Shown here one piece after another: positions 1 through 7,612 of a stretch of DNA of 64,000 nt (the first letter of the stretch is position 1; each line of letters begins with the position of its first letter). The notes beneath the pieces were generated by a model. It was not told the DNA's origin. It did no database searches and worked only from the letters and a program-made list of their open reading frames with translations. The stretch lies in NCBI GenBank assembly GCA_016722655.1, contig JADKIR010000004.1:868001-932000 (forward strand), read 5' to 3'. This DNA is from Cytophagaceae bacterium (lineage in GTDB: Bacteria > Bacteroidota > Bacteroidia > Cytophagales > Spirosomataceae). Made by a program: the position numbers and the translations under genes.

Positions 1-390
1 ATCAACTATCTCAATATCAAATATATCGCTGATCCTTCCCGTACTATTCCGGTTACTTTAGTGATGATTTTTGGTGCTATAATGGGAGGTCTTTTTCTTT
101 TGCTCTACAATTATTTTGCAAAAAAAGAAAAACTTGAGCTTAAAAACCTGATTGCAGCAATTTCACTCGGAATTCCCAATTTCCTTTCTTTCTATTTTCT
201 GATTTTGACATTAGGACATTTCGGAAATAGCGGGGCCTTTGTTTATCCCGTTTATAATATTGGAGTGATAGCAGTTTCTGCCTTGTTTTCAATTATTTTT
301 TTCAAAGAAAAAATTTCCAAACTAAATACCATTGGCATTGCTTTAGCGATTTTAGCTATTGCCTTGATTTCATGGGAGAAATTGTTTTAA
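1..390 (+). CDS. EamA/DMT-family permease, 3' end only
   Basis: The reading frame is open from base 1, so the start lies outside the window; about 129 C-terminal residues are present. Several hydrophobic segments alternate with short basic loops. The last part has the pattern of drug/metabolite transporters: a helix with FGNSGAFVYPVYNIGVI, then a conserved short loop FFKEKISKLNTIGI, then a final helix. This C-terminal 'FxExxSxxxxxGxxLI' arrangement is typical of the EamA domain. The substrate cannot be told from the fragment. It ends just before a convergent toxin-antitoxin pair. Confidence 0.7.
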   Translation: MNYLNIKYIADPSRTIPVTLVMIFGAIMGGLFLLLYNYFAKKEKLELKNLIAAISLGIPNFLSFYFLILTLGHFGNSGAFVYPVYNIGVIAVSALFSIIFFKEKISKLNTIGIALAILAIALISWEKLF

Positions 391-401
391 AAAATCCAAA
401 T

Positions 402-773
402 TCAGTAAGAAACCAGATTGTTTTGGCTAAAAATTATAAGGTTATTTCCTTCGGAAAACAAAGAGATAATTGATTGTATATTAAGCTCTAATAAATCAAC
501 TAATTCGTTGTTCTTAATATTTCCAAATTGGAGTTGGAGTATTTTTGGTGGAAATCCTTTTGTGAAAAAGCAATCTACAAAGTCTTTATCTTTGGTTACA
601 ATTATAAGATTGTTTTCAATAGCGTAAGAAATTATTTCGGAATCTGACATAAACTCTCCACCTTCCTTTACCCTAGAAGTATGGATGGCAACAAATCCCT
701 TTCTTTTAAAAAATGCAGCTAAAACAGGAGGGAGTTGTGTATCAATCAAAAAATTCAAAGAATCAAGCTGCAT
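402..773 (-). CDS. DUF5615 PIN-like toxin candidate
   Basis: A 123-residue protein that opens with LNFLIDTQLPPVLAAFF and carries IIVTKDKDF near residue 60. Both are hallmarks of the DUF5615 PIN-like fold: an early Asp in the first strand and a TKDxDF motif holding further acidic residues. The family is thought to act as an RNase-type toxin. The gene overlaps the 3' end of the upstream DUF433 gene by 11 bases, so the two are co-transcribed and probably translationally coupled. The toxin assignment is inferred from family and gene pairing. Confidence 0.75.
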   Translation of the reverse strand: MQLDSLNFLIDTQLPPVLAAFFKRKGFVAIHTSRVKEGGEFMSDSEIISYAIENNLIIVTKDKDFVDCFFTKGFPPKILQLQFGNIKNNELVDLLELNIQSIISLFSEGNNLIIFSQNNLVSY

Positions 774-1002
774 TGGACGAAGGCGTCAATGTTTTTGCAT
801 TGGCAATTTTTGCAGCATATTGAAGACTTGCTTTGATATCTCCTTCCTCAATAAATGGATAATCTTCTAAAATCTCAGCAGAAGACATTCCGGATGCAAG
901 CAATTCCAGCATTTGACTTACAGTAAACCTCATTTTTCTTATGGTAGGTTTACCACCGCAAACCTCTTTGTCCAATGTAATTCTTTCCAGATAATTTTCC
1001 AT
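763..1002 (-). CDS. DUF433 antitoxin candidate
   Basis: 79 residues from the ATG at 1002; the open frame extends further upstream, but the segment MENYLERITLDKEVCGGKPTI is the usual N-terminus of the family. The sequence CGGKPTIRKMRFTVSQMLELLASGMS followed by ILEDYPFIEEGDIKASLQYAA is the classic DUF433 helix-turn-helix pattern. DUF433 proteins are commonly encoded directly before DUF5615 toxins and probably repress their own promoter. The last 11 bases overlap the toxin start. Confidence 0.8.
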   Translation of the reverse strand: MENYLERITLDKEVCGGKPTIRKMRFTVSQMLELLASGMSSAEILEDYPFIEEGDIKASLQYAAKIANAKTLTPSSNAA

Positions 1003-1021
1003 AATTAATTGTTTTTCAATG

Positions 1022-1029
1022 CAAAAATA
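1022..1029 (-). promoter_or_regulatory. Candidate -7 box for the DUF433/DUF5615 pair
   Basis: Read on the minus strand this is TATTTTTG, a match to the Bacteroidota -7 consensus TAnnTTTG, 20 bases before the DUF433 start codon. No convincing -33 TTTG is seen about 20 bases further upstream, so the assignment is tentative. Confidence 0.35.
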
Positions 1030-1177
1030 AACGAAAAAAAAACATCTATAATGTTTCACTAATCAATTGTCAATCTTTATTTCTGCTATTTTTTTTAAAA
1101 CTGAAAAAAAACAATACTAAAAATATACCTAACCTACTGATATTCAAAAACAATTTTATAATTTCAGACAAAATGCC

Positions 1178-1185
1178 TATATTTG
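1178..1185 (+). promoter_or_regulatory. Candidate -7 box for der
   Basis: TATATTTG matches the Bacteroidota -7 consensus TAnnTTTG and lies 63 bases before the der start. The -33 region has no clear TTTG, so this rests on one box only. Confidence 0.4.
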
Positions 1186-1248
1186 CACCCCTTTTCAGAA
1201 ATAGAAAAAGCTGATATAGAATAATTTAAAGAAAAAACTGCATCAAAA

Positions 1249-2562
1249 ATGTCAAATATAGTAGCCATAGTAGGAAGACCCAACGTAGGCAAATCAACCC
1301 TCTTTAACCGATTAATAGAGGAAAGAGTGGCTATAACCGATAACCAATCAGGCGTAACCCGCGACCGCCATTATGGAAATGCCTTTTGGTTAAAAAAGAA
1401 TTTTACTGTAATAGACACAGGTGGATATGTGGTCGGGTCTGACGACACTTTCGAAGAAGCCATACGTCGTCAGGTAGAACTCGCCCTTGAAGAATCTACC
1501 ATCATATTGTTTGTAGTGGATACAAAAGCCGGTCTTACCGAACTCGATGAAGAGTTTGCCAACGTACTCAGAAGGTCCAAAAAACCAGTTTTCATTGTAG
1601 CCAATAAAGCCGAAACTTTCGAAAGAGCCCAATTGGTAGCTTCTGAATTTTACAGTATGGGACTCGACTCTGAGATTTATCCTATTTCGGCAGCTGATGG
1701 CTCCGGCACTGGGGACCTGCTCGACGCCATGTCAAAATATCTGGAAGATGACAGGCCCGAAAATCCTAATGAAGGCGTACCGAGAATCTCGATTTTGGGA
1801 AGACCAAATGTCGGAAAGTCATCCTATCTTAATGCCCTGCTTGGCAAAGAACGCTCCATTGTGACTGACATAGCCGGTACCACCCGTGATTCCATTGACA
1901 CCCGCTATACACTCTACGGAAAAGATTTTGTGATAACCGACACCGCCGGCATAAGAAAAAAAGCCAAAGTAAATGAAGACATCGAGTTTTATTCGGTCTT
2001 GAGGTCAATAAAGGCACTGGACAATTCCGATGTTTGTATAGTTCTGCTTGATGCCACACTTGGCCTTGAGTCACAGGATATAAGTATCATAGCTCAGGCT
2101 CATAATGCCAAAAAAGGTATTGTGCTGATGGTAAACAAATGGGATGCTCTGGAAAAAGACTCCAAAACTGCCGATACCTTGAAAAAAGAGTTTTTGGAAC
2201 GTTTAGCTCCAATGAACTATATGCCGGTAATATTTGCATCTGCTTTGGAAAAGACCCGTATTTTCCAGGTCATTGAAAAAGCTATGGAAGTATATGAAAT
2301 CCGCAAAACGGTGTATCCAACTTCCAAAATTAATGATATTCTATTACCGATTATCGAACGTACTCCACCTCCATCAATCAAAGGCAAAATGGTGAAAATC
2401 AAATATATAGTTCAGATCCCTACGCCTTCACCAACATTTGTTTTCTTCTGCAATTTGCCACAATATGTAAAAGAGTCTTACCAAAGATTTTTGCAAAATC
2501 AGATCAGAGAACACTTTGGCTTTGAGGGAGTTGTGATTACGACTTTCTTTAGGAAAAAATGA
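1249..2562 (+). CDS. der: Ribosome-associated GTPase Der (EngA)
   Basis: 437 residues with two tandem GTPase domains, the defining architecture of Der. It acts in assembly of the 50S ribosomal subunit. Domain 1 has GRPNVGKS at 9-16, DTGG at 56-59 and NKAE at 119-122. Domain 2 has GRPNVGKS at 184-191, DTAG at 231-234 and NKWD at 296-299. A C-terminal KH-like domain follows from about residue 355. Length is normal for the family. The first domain's G4 motif reads NKAE instead of the usual NKxD, a conservative Asp-to-Glu change in the guanine-recognition loop. The start agrees with the family N-terminus MSNIVAIVGRPNVGK. Confidence 0.97.
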   Translation: MSNIVAIVGRPNVGKSTLFNRLIEERVAITDNQSGVTRDRHYGNAFWLKKNFTVIDTGGYVVGSDDTFEEAIRRQVELALEESTIILFVVDTKAGLTELDEEFANVLRRSKKPVFIVANKAETFERAQLVASEFYSMGLDSEIYPISAADGSGTGDLLDAMSKYLEDDRPENPNEGVPRISILGRPNVGKSSYLNALLGKERSIVTDIAGTTRDSIDTRYTLYGKDFVITDTAGIRKKAKVNEDIEFYSVLRSIKALDNSDVCIVLLDATLGLESQDISIIAQAHNAKKGIVLMVNKWDALEKDSKTADTLKKEFLERLAPMNYMPVIFASALEKTRIFQVIEKAMEVYEIRKTVYPTSKINDILLPIIERTPPPSIKGKMVKIKYIVQIPTPSPTFVFFCNLPQYVKESYQRFLQNQIREHFGFEGVVITTFFRKK

Positions 2563-2600
2563 AACGATTGACGATTGATTCGATTGACGATTGATGATTT
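2563..2600 (+). repeat. Degenerate short repeat upstream of four-helix-bundle gene
   Basis: The spacer after der holds two near-identical tandem copies of a unit close to CGATTGACGATTGATT. A related but different degenerate repeat lies on the other side of the next gene, at about 3027-3066. Confidence 0.55.
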
Positions 2601-2658
2601 TTTCGAATGAGAATTTTTGTTTGATTATTTAAACTACGCCACAAAATTAAATTATCTA

Positions 2659-3000
2659 ATGACAGAGGAACTTTTCAAAAAAAGAACAAAAAATCTGGCA
2701 TTGATTTGCGGTGAATTTGTGGATGGATTGCCAAGTAGAAAAAGCTTAGATATTTATGGAAGACATCTAATTAGGTCGTCGTCTTCTGTAGGTGCAAATT
2801 ATAGGGCGGTTTGCAGAGCAAAATCTCAGGCCGATATGATTAATAAATTGAAGATTGTAGAAGAAGAAACTGATGAGACCCTTTACTGGTTAGAGTTAAT
2901 AGAAGAATCTTCACATATCACTAATAATGAGCCATTAAATTTCCTCAAAAAAGAAGCCGACGAAATTTTATCTATGATTATTTCGTCTTTAAAACTTTGA
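2659..3000 (+). CDS. Four-helix-bundle (S23/IVP-like) protein
   Basis: 113 residues from the ATG at 2659; a TTG at 2617 would add 14 residues, but the shorter form has the normal family length. The protein is fully helical. It contains the diagnostic stretch RSSSSVGANYRAVCRAKS followed by KIVEEETDETLYWLELI, which marks the four-helix-bundle family first seen in 23S rRNA intervening sequences. The biochemical function is unknown. The gene sits alone between der and purU and is bordered on both sides by short degenerate repeats, which suggests insertion. Confidence 0.85.
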   Translation: MTEELFKKRTKNLALICGEFVDGLPSRKSLDIYGRHLIRSSSSVGANYRAVCRAKSQADMINKLKIVEEETDETLYWLELIEESSHITNNEPLNFLKKEADEILSMIISSLKL

Positions 3001-3026
3001 GAGCAAAAAATAAAAATTTATAAATT

Positions 3027-3066
3027 CGTAATCGCAAATCGATTCAATCGTAAATCGCAAATCGAA
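3027..3066 (+). repeat. Degenerate short repeat downstream of four-helix-bundle gene
   Basis: Two imperfect tandem copies of a unit close to CGTAATCGCAAATCGA occupy the spacer before purU. They echo, without matching, the CGATTGA repeat on the other flank of the preceding gene. Confidence 0.55.
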
Positions 3067-3068
3067 CC

Positions 3069-3908
3069 ATGTCAAAACATATCCTATTGATGGAAGGTCC
3101 TGATGCAAAGGGACTTATATTTCATGTAACCAGCGTTTTGTACAAAAACGAATGCAATATTTTCAAACAAGACGAATATGTGAGCCCTAATGGCTGGTTT
3201 TATATGCGGACCGAGTTTGAAAGTACTAATGGGTATGAGCCGGAAAAGGTTTTGCTGGATTTGAGGAAAGTTATCCCGAATGAAGAGATAAAATTTAAAC
3301 TTCACCAACAAAAAAAGAAAGATATCGTGCTTTTATGCACAAAAGAGCATCATTGTCTTTCTGAAATTCTGATAAGATACGCCTTTGAAGAGTTAAATGC
3401 CAATGTACTGGCGGTTGTGAGTAACTACAATTCACTTCAGCCATTTGTGGGAAAATTTGGCATTCCTTTCCATTACATCTCGGCTGAAGATAAATCCCGG
3501 GAAGAGCACGAGGAAGCAGTTTTGAAAACATTGGATATCTACAAACCGGAATTTTTAGTTTTGGCAAAATATATGAGAATCCTTTCTCCTGGTTTTGTAT
3601 CTAATTATTCCAATAGGATCATCAATATCCATCACTCCTTTTTGCCTGCATTTATAGGAGCTAACCCTTACAAGCAAGCTTATGAAAGAGGTGTAAAAAT
3701 CATTGGTGCTACTGCACACTTCGTGAATGATAATCTAGATGAAGGACCAATCATTGCCCAAGATACCAAAGAAGTAGATCACCGGTATTCGGCCCAGGAT
3801 ATGGCCCGGGATGGTCGTGACGTGGAAAAAATGGTATTAATAAAAGCTTTGAAACTAGTCCTGGATGACAGAGTTTTTATTTTCGGAAACCGAACCGTAA
3901 TTCTCTAA
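3069..3908 (+). CDS. purU: Formyltetrahydrofolate deformylase
   Basis: 279 residues. An N-terminal ACT domain (about 4-80, beginning HILLMEGPDAKGLIFHVTS) is followed by a formyltransferase-fold domain (about 85-279). The catalytic signature NIHHSFLPAF lies at 186-195, with the second motif GATAHFVNDNLDEGPII at 213-229 supplying the catalytic Asp (D224). The enzyme hydrolyses 10-formyl-THF to formate and THF and so balances one-carbon pools and feeds PurT-type purine synthesis. Its stop codon overlaps the stop codon of the convergent downstream gene. Confidence 0.95.
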   Translation: MSKHILLMEGPDAKGLIFHVTSVLYKNECNIFKQDEYVSPNGWFYMRTEFESTNGYEPEKVLLDLRKVIPNEEIKFKLHQQKKKDIVLLCTKEHHCLSEILIRYAFEELNANVLAVVSNYNSLQPFVGKFGIPFHYISAEDKSREEHEEAVLKTLDIYKPEFLVLAKYMRILSPGFVSNYSNRIINIHHSFLPAFIGANPYKQAYERGVKIIGATAHFVNDNLDEGPIIAQDTKEVDHRYSAQDMARDGRDVEKMVLIKALKLVLDDRVFIFGNRTVIL

Positions 3909-4522
3909 AAGAAATATCCGATTCTTATCACAAAAGGGGACCCATTTCCCCCTAATGATTGCGGACTCACAAATCCAAATGAAGGAGAACCCAAATTGTA
4001 CATAATTGAAATAAAACTTCCGTTCTGGCTTCGGGTGCGATTTTGATACATTCCAATACCTAATAACGGCGAACCTCCCCACTTTCTTTCAGTACCATCA
4101 TCTTTCCAATTGTAAAAATAATTAACATTGTTGGGAGCATTCATCATTTCAAATTCCCCCTGAGCAAAGAAATTACGCCAAACCGCCTGTCTTGCAAACA
4201 AACGGCCTCCATAAGCCAGATTTCCACTTTGCTTATAAGCTCCCTGATAAATAAAAGATGCTCCAAGGCCAACAACAGTACCTTTTCCTGTCACATCGTA
4301 TCCGGCCATGGGAGAGGCATCAATATAAAAAGCTCCCCAAAAGCCCAGCCAGATATTCCCGCCATAATGCAGATTTTGTCTCCAGGCTGGTTTTGGTTTT
4401 TCAAATAACACCTGTGGTTCCTTTTCATCTTCTTCAGGCTCCTCAATGGGCTCAGCCGGAGGAATAACCTGGGCAGACAATCTTAAACTTAAAAACAAAA
4501 ACAACAGAAGTATTCTGGACAT
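3905..4522 (-). CDS. Predicted outer-membrane beta-barrel protein
   Basis: 205 residues from the ATG at 4522, where a signal peptide (MSRILLLFLFLSLRLSAQ) begins; nine more upstream codons are open but would spoil it. After cleavage comes an acidic, proline-rich linker (VIPPAEPIEEPEEDEKEP). The remainder alternates aromatic and small residues with glycines (YGGNIWLGFWGAFYIDASPMAGYDV) and ends in GYFF, the C-terminal aromatic signature of outer-membrane barrels. The family was not recognised. It converges on purU, overlapping by four bases. Confidence 0.65.
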   Translation of the reverse strand: MSRILLLFLFLSLRLSAQVIPPAEPIEEPEEDEKEPQVLFEKPKPAWRQNLHYGGNIWLGFWGAFYIDASPMAGYDVTGKGTVVGLGASFIYQGAYKQSGNLAYGGRLFARQAVWRNFFAQGEFEMMNAPNNVNYFYNWKDDGTERKWGGSPLLGIGMYQNRTRSQNGSFISIMYNLGSPSFGFVSPQSLGGNGSPFVIRIGYFF

Positions 4523-4692
4523 TATAGGTTCGATATTTTTAATACACAAAACGCTAAATTAACTCATTTATTCAATTTTTGCTTTCAAAAATATCCCTCC
4601 ATGTATTTTTTAATTTTTTCTTTTGCAAAAAAATCCAAATTGCCAGTAGCTGCGTATTTGAGAGAAATTAAAAATAAATTTTTGTAAAAATT

Positions 4693-5253
4693 ATGAAAAA
4701 GCAATTCAAAACTCTCGGAATCGTAGCATTATTAGCAATTTCAAGCCTCAACGGTTTTGCTCAAAAAGGAACAGTATGGGTAGGCGGAGAAGCCATGTAC
4801 CCTACCAAAAACATTGTCGAAAACGCGGTGAACTCCAAAGATCACACCACGTTGGTAGCAGCTGTGAAAGCTGCGGGATTGGTTGATGCCCTCATGGGCC
4901 CTGGTCCTTTCACGGTATTTGCTCCCGTGAACACTGCATTCGACAAACTCCCTAAAGGCACTGTAGAAATGGTTTTAAAACCTGAAAACAAAGCAACGCT
5001 CACCAAAGTTTTAACCTATCATGTGGTGGCAGGTAAATTGGATGCAAAAGAGCTGATGAAACAAATCGAAAAAGGTAAAGGTGAAGCCAAACTCAAAACG
5101 CTTGCAGGCAACACGCTTACGGCTAAAATGAATGGCGACATGAATGTGATTTTACAGGACGAAAATGGCATGATGGCCAACATTTCGACTTACAATGTGT
5201 ACCAATCCAACGGCGTGATACATGCTATTGACACCGTCTTGATGCCAAAATAA
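4693..5253 (+). CDS. Secreted fasciclin (FAS1) domain protein
   Basis: 186 residues with a cleavable signal peptide (about 1-23, ending GFAQ) and one FAS1 domain from about 40 to 184. Diagnostic motifs are DHTTLVAAVKAAGLVDAL, GPFTVFAPVNTAFDKLP, LTYHVVAGK and the final H box NGVIHAIDTVLMP. FAS1 domains mediate adhesion or matrix interactions. The gene lies immediately before an ECF sigma/anti-sigma pair, an association common in Bacteroidota, and may be a target of that sigma factor (inference). Confidence 0.9.
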   Translation: MKKQFKTLGIVALLAISSLNGFAQKGTVWVGGEAMYPTKNIVENAVNSKDHTTLVAAVKAAGLVDALMGPGPFTVFAPVNTAFDKLPKGTVEMVLKPENKATLTKVLTYHVVAGKLDAKELMKQIEKGKGEAKLKTLAGNTLTAKMNGDMNVILQDENGMMANISTYNVYQSNGVIHAIDTVLMPK

Positions 5254-5271
5254 TAGGATTAATATAAAATT

Positions 5272-5308
5272 AGAAAATCCGGTATTCCTCCAAACTACCG
5301 GATTTTCT
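5272..5308 (+). terminator. Transcription terminator after the fasciclin gene
   Basis: A perfect 13-bp stem (AGAAAATCCGGTA paired with TACCGGATTTTCT) with an 11-base loop starts 19 bases after the stop codon. The T-run is inside the 3' arm, so it may work in both directions. Confidence 0.75.
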
Positions 5309-5382
5309 CAAAATTCGGATTAGATTTACATAATTTTAATTCGATTGATGGAATCAAAAAATCACCTCTAAACATTAATATT

Positions 5383-5922
5383 TTGACAGCACTAAAAAAA
5401 CTCTCCGAAGAAGAATTAGTACAGTCATTGAAAGCCAATCAGCGGCAAGCATACGATTATTTATATGATAATTATGCCGGAGCACTGATGGGAATTATCA
5501 CCAGAATCGTGAAAGACAGCGAAAAATCAGAAGATCTGCTTCAGGATGTATTTCTCAAAATCTGGAAAAAAATCAATGACTATGACCCTTCAAAAGGTCG
5601 CCTGTTTACCTGGATGGTCAACATCGCCCGTAATACCGCTATTGATGCCTACCGAAAAGACAAAAATGTGTTTCTGGAAGACATCGACACAAAAATCAAT
5701 ACGATTGACACTACATTTGTGGCTGATAGTGTCAACTATAATTTTGATGTAAAAGCCATCACTGAAAACCTGAAAAGCGACCGTAAAGTACTGATTGATA
5801 TGGTTTATTTTCAGGGATATACACAGGAGGAAGCCGCGGAGATTTTACAGATTCCGCTCGGAACGGCCAAGTCACGTATCAGAACAGCATTACAGGACCT
5901 AAAAGCTTATTTTAGAATATGA
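5383..5922 (+). CDS. ECF-family RNA polymerase sigma factor
   Basis: 179 residues from a TTG start that gives the family-like N-terminus LSEEELVQSLKANQRQAYDYLYDNYAG. Region 2 is seen around residues 20-90 (SEDLLQDVFLKIWKKI, then GRLFTWMVNIARNTAIDAYR). Region 4 is around 120-178 (QGYTQEEAAEILQIPLGTAKSRIRTAL), the -35 recognition helix-turn-helix. It should redirect RNA polymerase to a small regulon. Its stop overlaps the start of the anti-sigma gene by four bases, giving coupled translation. No upstream ATG is available; an ATT directly before the TTG is the only alternative. Confidence 0.93.
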   Translation: MTALKKLSEEELVQSLKANQRQAYDYLYDNYAGALMGIITRIVKDSEKSEDLLQDVFLKIWKKINDYDPSKGRLFTWMVNIARNTAIDAYRKDKNVFLEDIDTKINTIDTTFVADSVNYNFDVKAITENLKSDRKVLIDMVYFQGYTQEEAAEILQIPLGTAKSRIRTALQDLKAYFRI

Positions 5923-6674
5923 ATACGAAAGAATATATAGCGTCAGGCATACTCGAGGCTTACGTTTTGGGCGAAACTACCGACCAGGAGCGTAGAGAAG
6001 TAGCGTGTCTTTCCAAAATCTATCCGGAGGTAAAAGAAGAACTTACCCGGCTTGAACTAACGATGGAGGCCTATGCTAAAGCACATGCCATGCCAGTTAA
6101 TCAAGATCTCAAAGAGAGGATTTTTGCAGGAATGGATTTCGAAAAAACTGAAATTCCGGAAGTTTTGGAGCCGAAAATCATCAGTCTTTGGCCAAAAGTT
6201 TCTATAGCCGCAGCCGTAATACTGGGAGTGCTTGCATTGGGCTTGTTTTACCAAAACAACACCATGAAACAACAAATGGCTATCGTTAAGGATGAAAATC
6301 AGAAAATGGCGGATGAAATGTCAAAAGACCAGAAACTGATTGCTCTTTTCAAAGAAACCAAAATGATAAAACTCAAAGGCGTTGAGAAATCACCAGAAAG
6401 CCTGGCCATGGTATTTTATGATGAAAAAAATGCCTCTGCAAGTATAATGGTAGAGTCATTACCAAAGGCACCCACTGGAATGCAATATCAACTTTGGGGA
6501 ATTGTCGATGGCGTTCCGGTGGATATGGGAATAATTGATAATCAGCACGAAAGTAAGGTTTTGGCCATGAAAAACATTAAAGGGAAACCTGCAGCTTTTG
6601 CAATGACCCTCGAAAAGCAAGGGGGAAGTCCTACGCCTACATTGGAGGAAATGTATGTGATAGGGAATGTTTAG
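5919..6674 (+). CDS. Anti-sigma factor, RskA-like
   Basis: 251 residues. The N-terminal about 70 residues (YIASGILEAYVLGETTDQERREVACL) form the cytoplasmic sigma-binding domain; a single membrane helix is at about 93-111 (KVSIAAAVILGVLALGLFY). The periplasmic C-terminal part from about 145 matches the RskA domain (LPKAPTGMQYQLWGIVDGVPVDMG...AFAMTLEKQGGSPTPT). It is expected to hold the preceding sigma factor inactive at the membrane. The zinc-binding HxxxCxxC motif of the ZAS class is absent. Overlap with the sigma gene is four bases. Confidence 0.92.
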   Translation: MNTKEYIASGILEAYVLGETTDQERREVACLSKIYPEVKEELTRLELTMEAYAKAHAMPVNQDLKERIFAGMDFEKTEIPEVLEPKIISLWPKVSIAAAVILGVLALGLFYQNNTMKQQMAIVKDENQKMADEMSKDQKLIALFKETKMIKLKGVEKSPESLAMVFYDEKNASASIMVESLPKAPTGMQYQLWGIVDGVPVDMGIIDNQHESKVLAMKNIKGKPAAFAMTLEKQGGSPTPTLEEMYVIGNV

Positions 6675-6697
6675 AGGTAAGCGTGAAGCCTTCCCGG

Positions 6698-6729
6698 CAC
6701 CGGCTTCTGATGAGGTCGGTGTCTTTTCT
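6698..6729 (+). terminator. Probable terminator of the sigma/anti-sigma operon
   Basis: A CACCG/CGGTG stem with an imperfect inner helix is followed by TCTTTTCTT, 24 bases after the anti-sigma stop. Confidence 0.5.
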
Positions 6730-6837
6730 TATTTAAAATCAACCATTTGAAAGTTCAAAATATCCATTCAACAATATTTATTGAAAGTTGAAGTTTTTTA
6801 TCGTTGTTTTGTATCATAAACTTTAAAAATTTCAAAA

Positions 6838-7542
6838 ATGAAAAAATTAATTTTACCTGTTTTACTTCTGGTGGGCCTTTCCACTTATGCACAACAGCCT
6901 ACTCCCAAAGAAATAGTTGAAAATTATCTGAATAAAATTGGTGGACAGGAAGCATTGAAAGGAATCAAAGACATCACAATGGAATTCTCCGGTGAGGTCC
7001 AGGGTCAGTCAATTTCTAATACAACTATGAAAAAACTTCCCAACAAGTTTTATTCAGTAGTCAATATCGACGGTATGGGGGAAGTAAACAAAACTATTTT
7101 TGATGGTCAGAAAGGTAGTATATCGGCTATGGGTCAGGAACAAAAAATTGAAGGCGAAGCTGCCAATTCTTTAAAAGCACAATCTAATATCGTAGGGGAA
7201 TTGGAATATCTGACAGATCCCGAAAAAATGAGTTTTTCGGGTGTCGAGAAAATAAATGGTGCCGATTGTAATGTTATCATTGTAAAAAATGCAACAGGTG
7301 AAAGTAAAGAATTTTATGAAGTTGCATCCGGCTTAAAAGTTCGTCAATTGGTTGAGGGTGAAGTTCCAGGAATGGGTAAAACAACAATCACAATTGATTA
7401 TAGTGACTATAAGGATGTTGGTGGTGGAATAAAATTTCCGCATTTACTGAAACAAGATATGGGTATGATTGCCTTTGAATTGAAAGCAAGTTCTATCAAA
7501 ATCAATCAAAACCTTGATGATAAGCTTTTCGAAGTGAAATAA
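6838..7542 (+). CDS. Secreted LolA-like/outer-membrane lipoprotein-sorting-type protein
   Basis: 234 residues with a signal peptide (MKKLILPVLLLVGLSTYAQ). The mature part starts with PTPKEIVENYLNKIGGQEALKGIKDITMEFSGEVQGQ, the usual opening of Bacteroidota proteins with the LolA-like beta fold. Later strands (GADCNVIIVKNATGESKEFYEVASGLKVRQL, then IDYSDYKDVGGGIKFPHLL) fit the same fold. Such proteins bind lipid-like ligands in the periplasm, but the ligand here is unknown. A strong terminator follows. Confidence 0.7.
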   Translation: MKKLILPVLLLVGLSTYAQQPTPKEIVENYLNKIGGQEALKGIKDITMEFSGEVQGQSISNTTMKKLPNKFYSVVNIDGMGEVNKTIFDGQKGSISAMGQEQKIEGEAANSLKAQSNIVGELEYLTDPEKMSFSGVEKINGADCNVIIVKNATGESKEFYEVASGLKVRQLVEGEVPGMGKTTITIDYSDYKDVGGGIKFPHLLKQDMGMIAFELKASSIKINQNLDDKLFEVK

Positions 7543-7565
7543 TTTTCCAAATATTTGATTCAGAG

Positions 7566-7593
7566 AAAGCAGCCATTTCGGGCTGCTTTTTTT
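7566..7593 (+). terminator. Rho-independent terminator
   Basis: AAAGCAGCC and GGCTGCTTT form a perfect 9-bp stem with a six-base loop, followed by a run of seven Ts. It closes the LolA-like gene. Confidence 0.9.
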
Positions 7594-7612
7594 ATTTTTA
7601 CATAAAAAAACT

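Noticed and set aside
418..627. 69-codon open frame on the plus strand
   Set aside because: Antisense to the DUF5615 toxin gene, no recognisable features.
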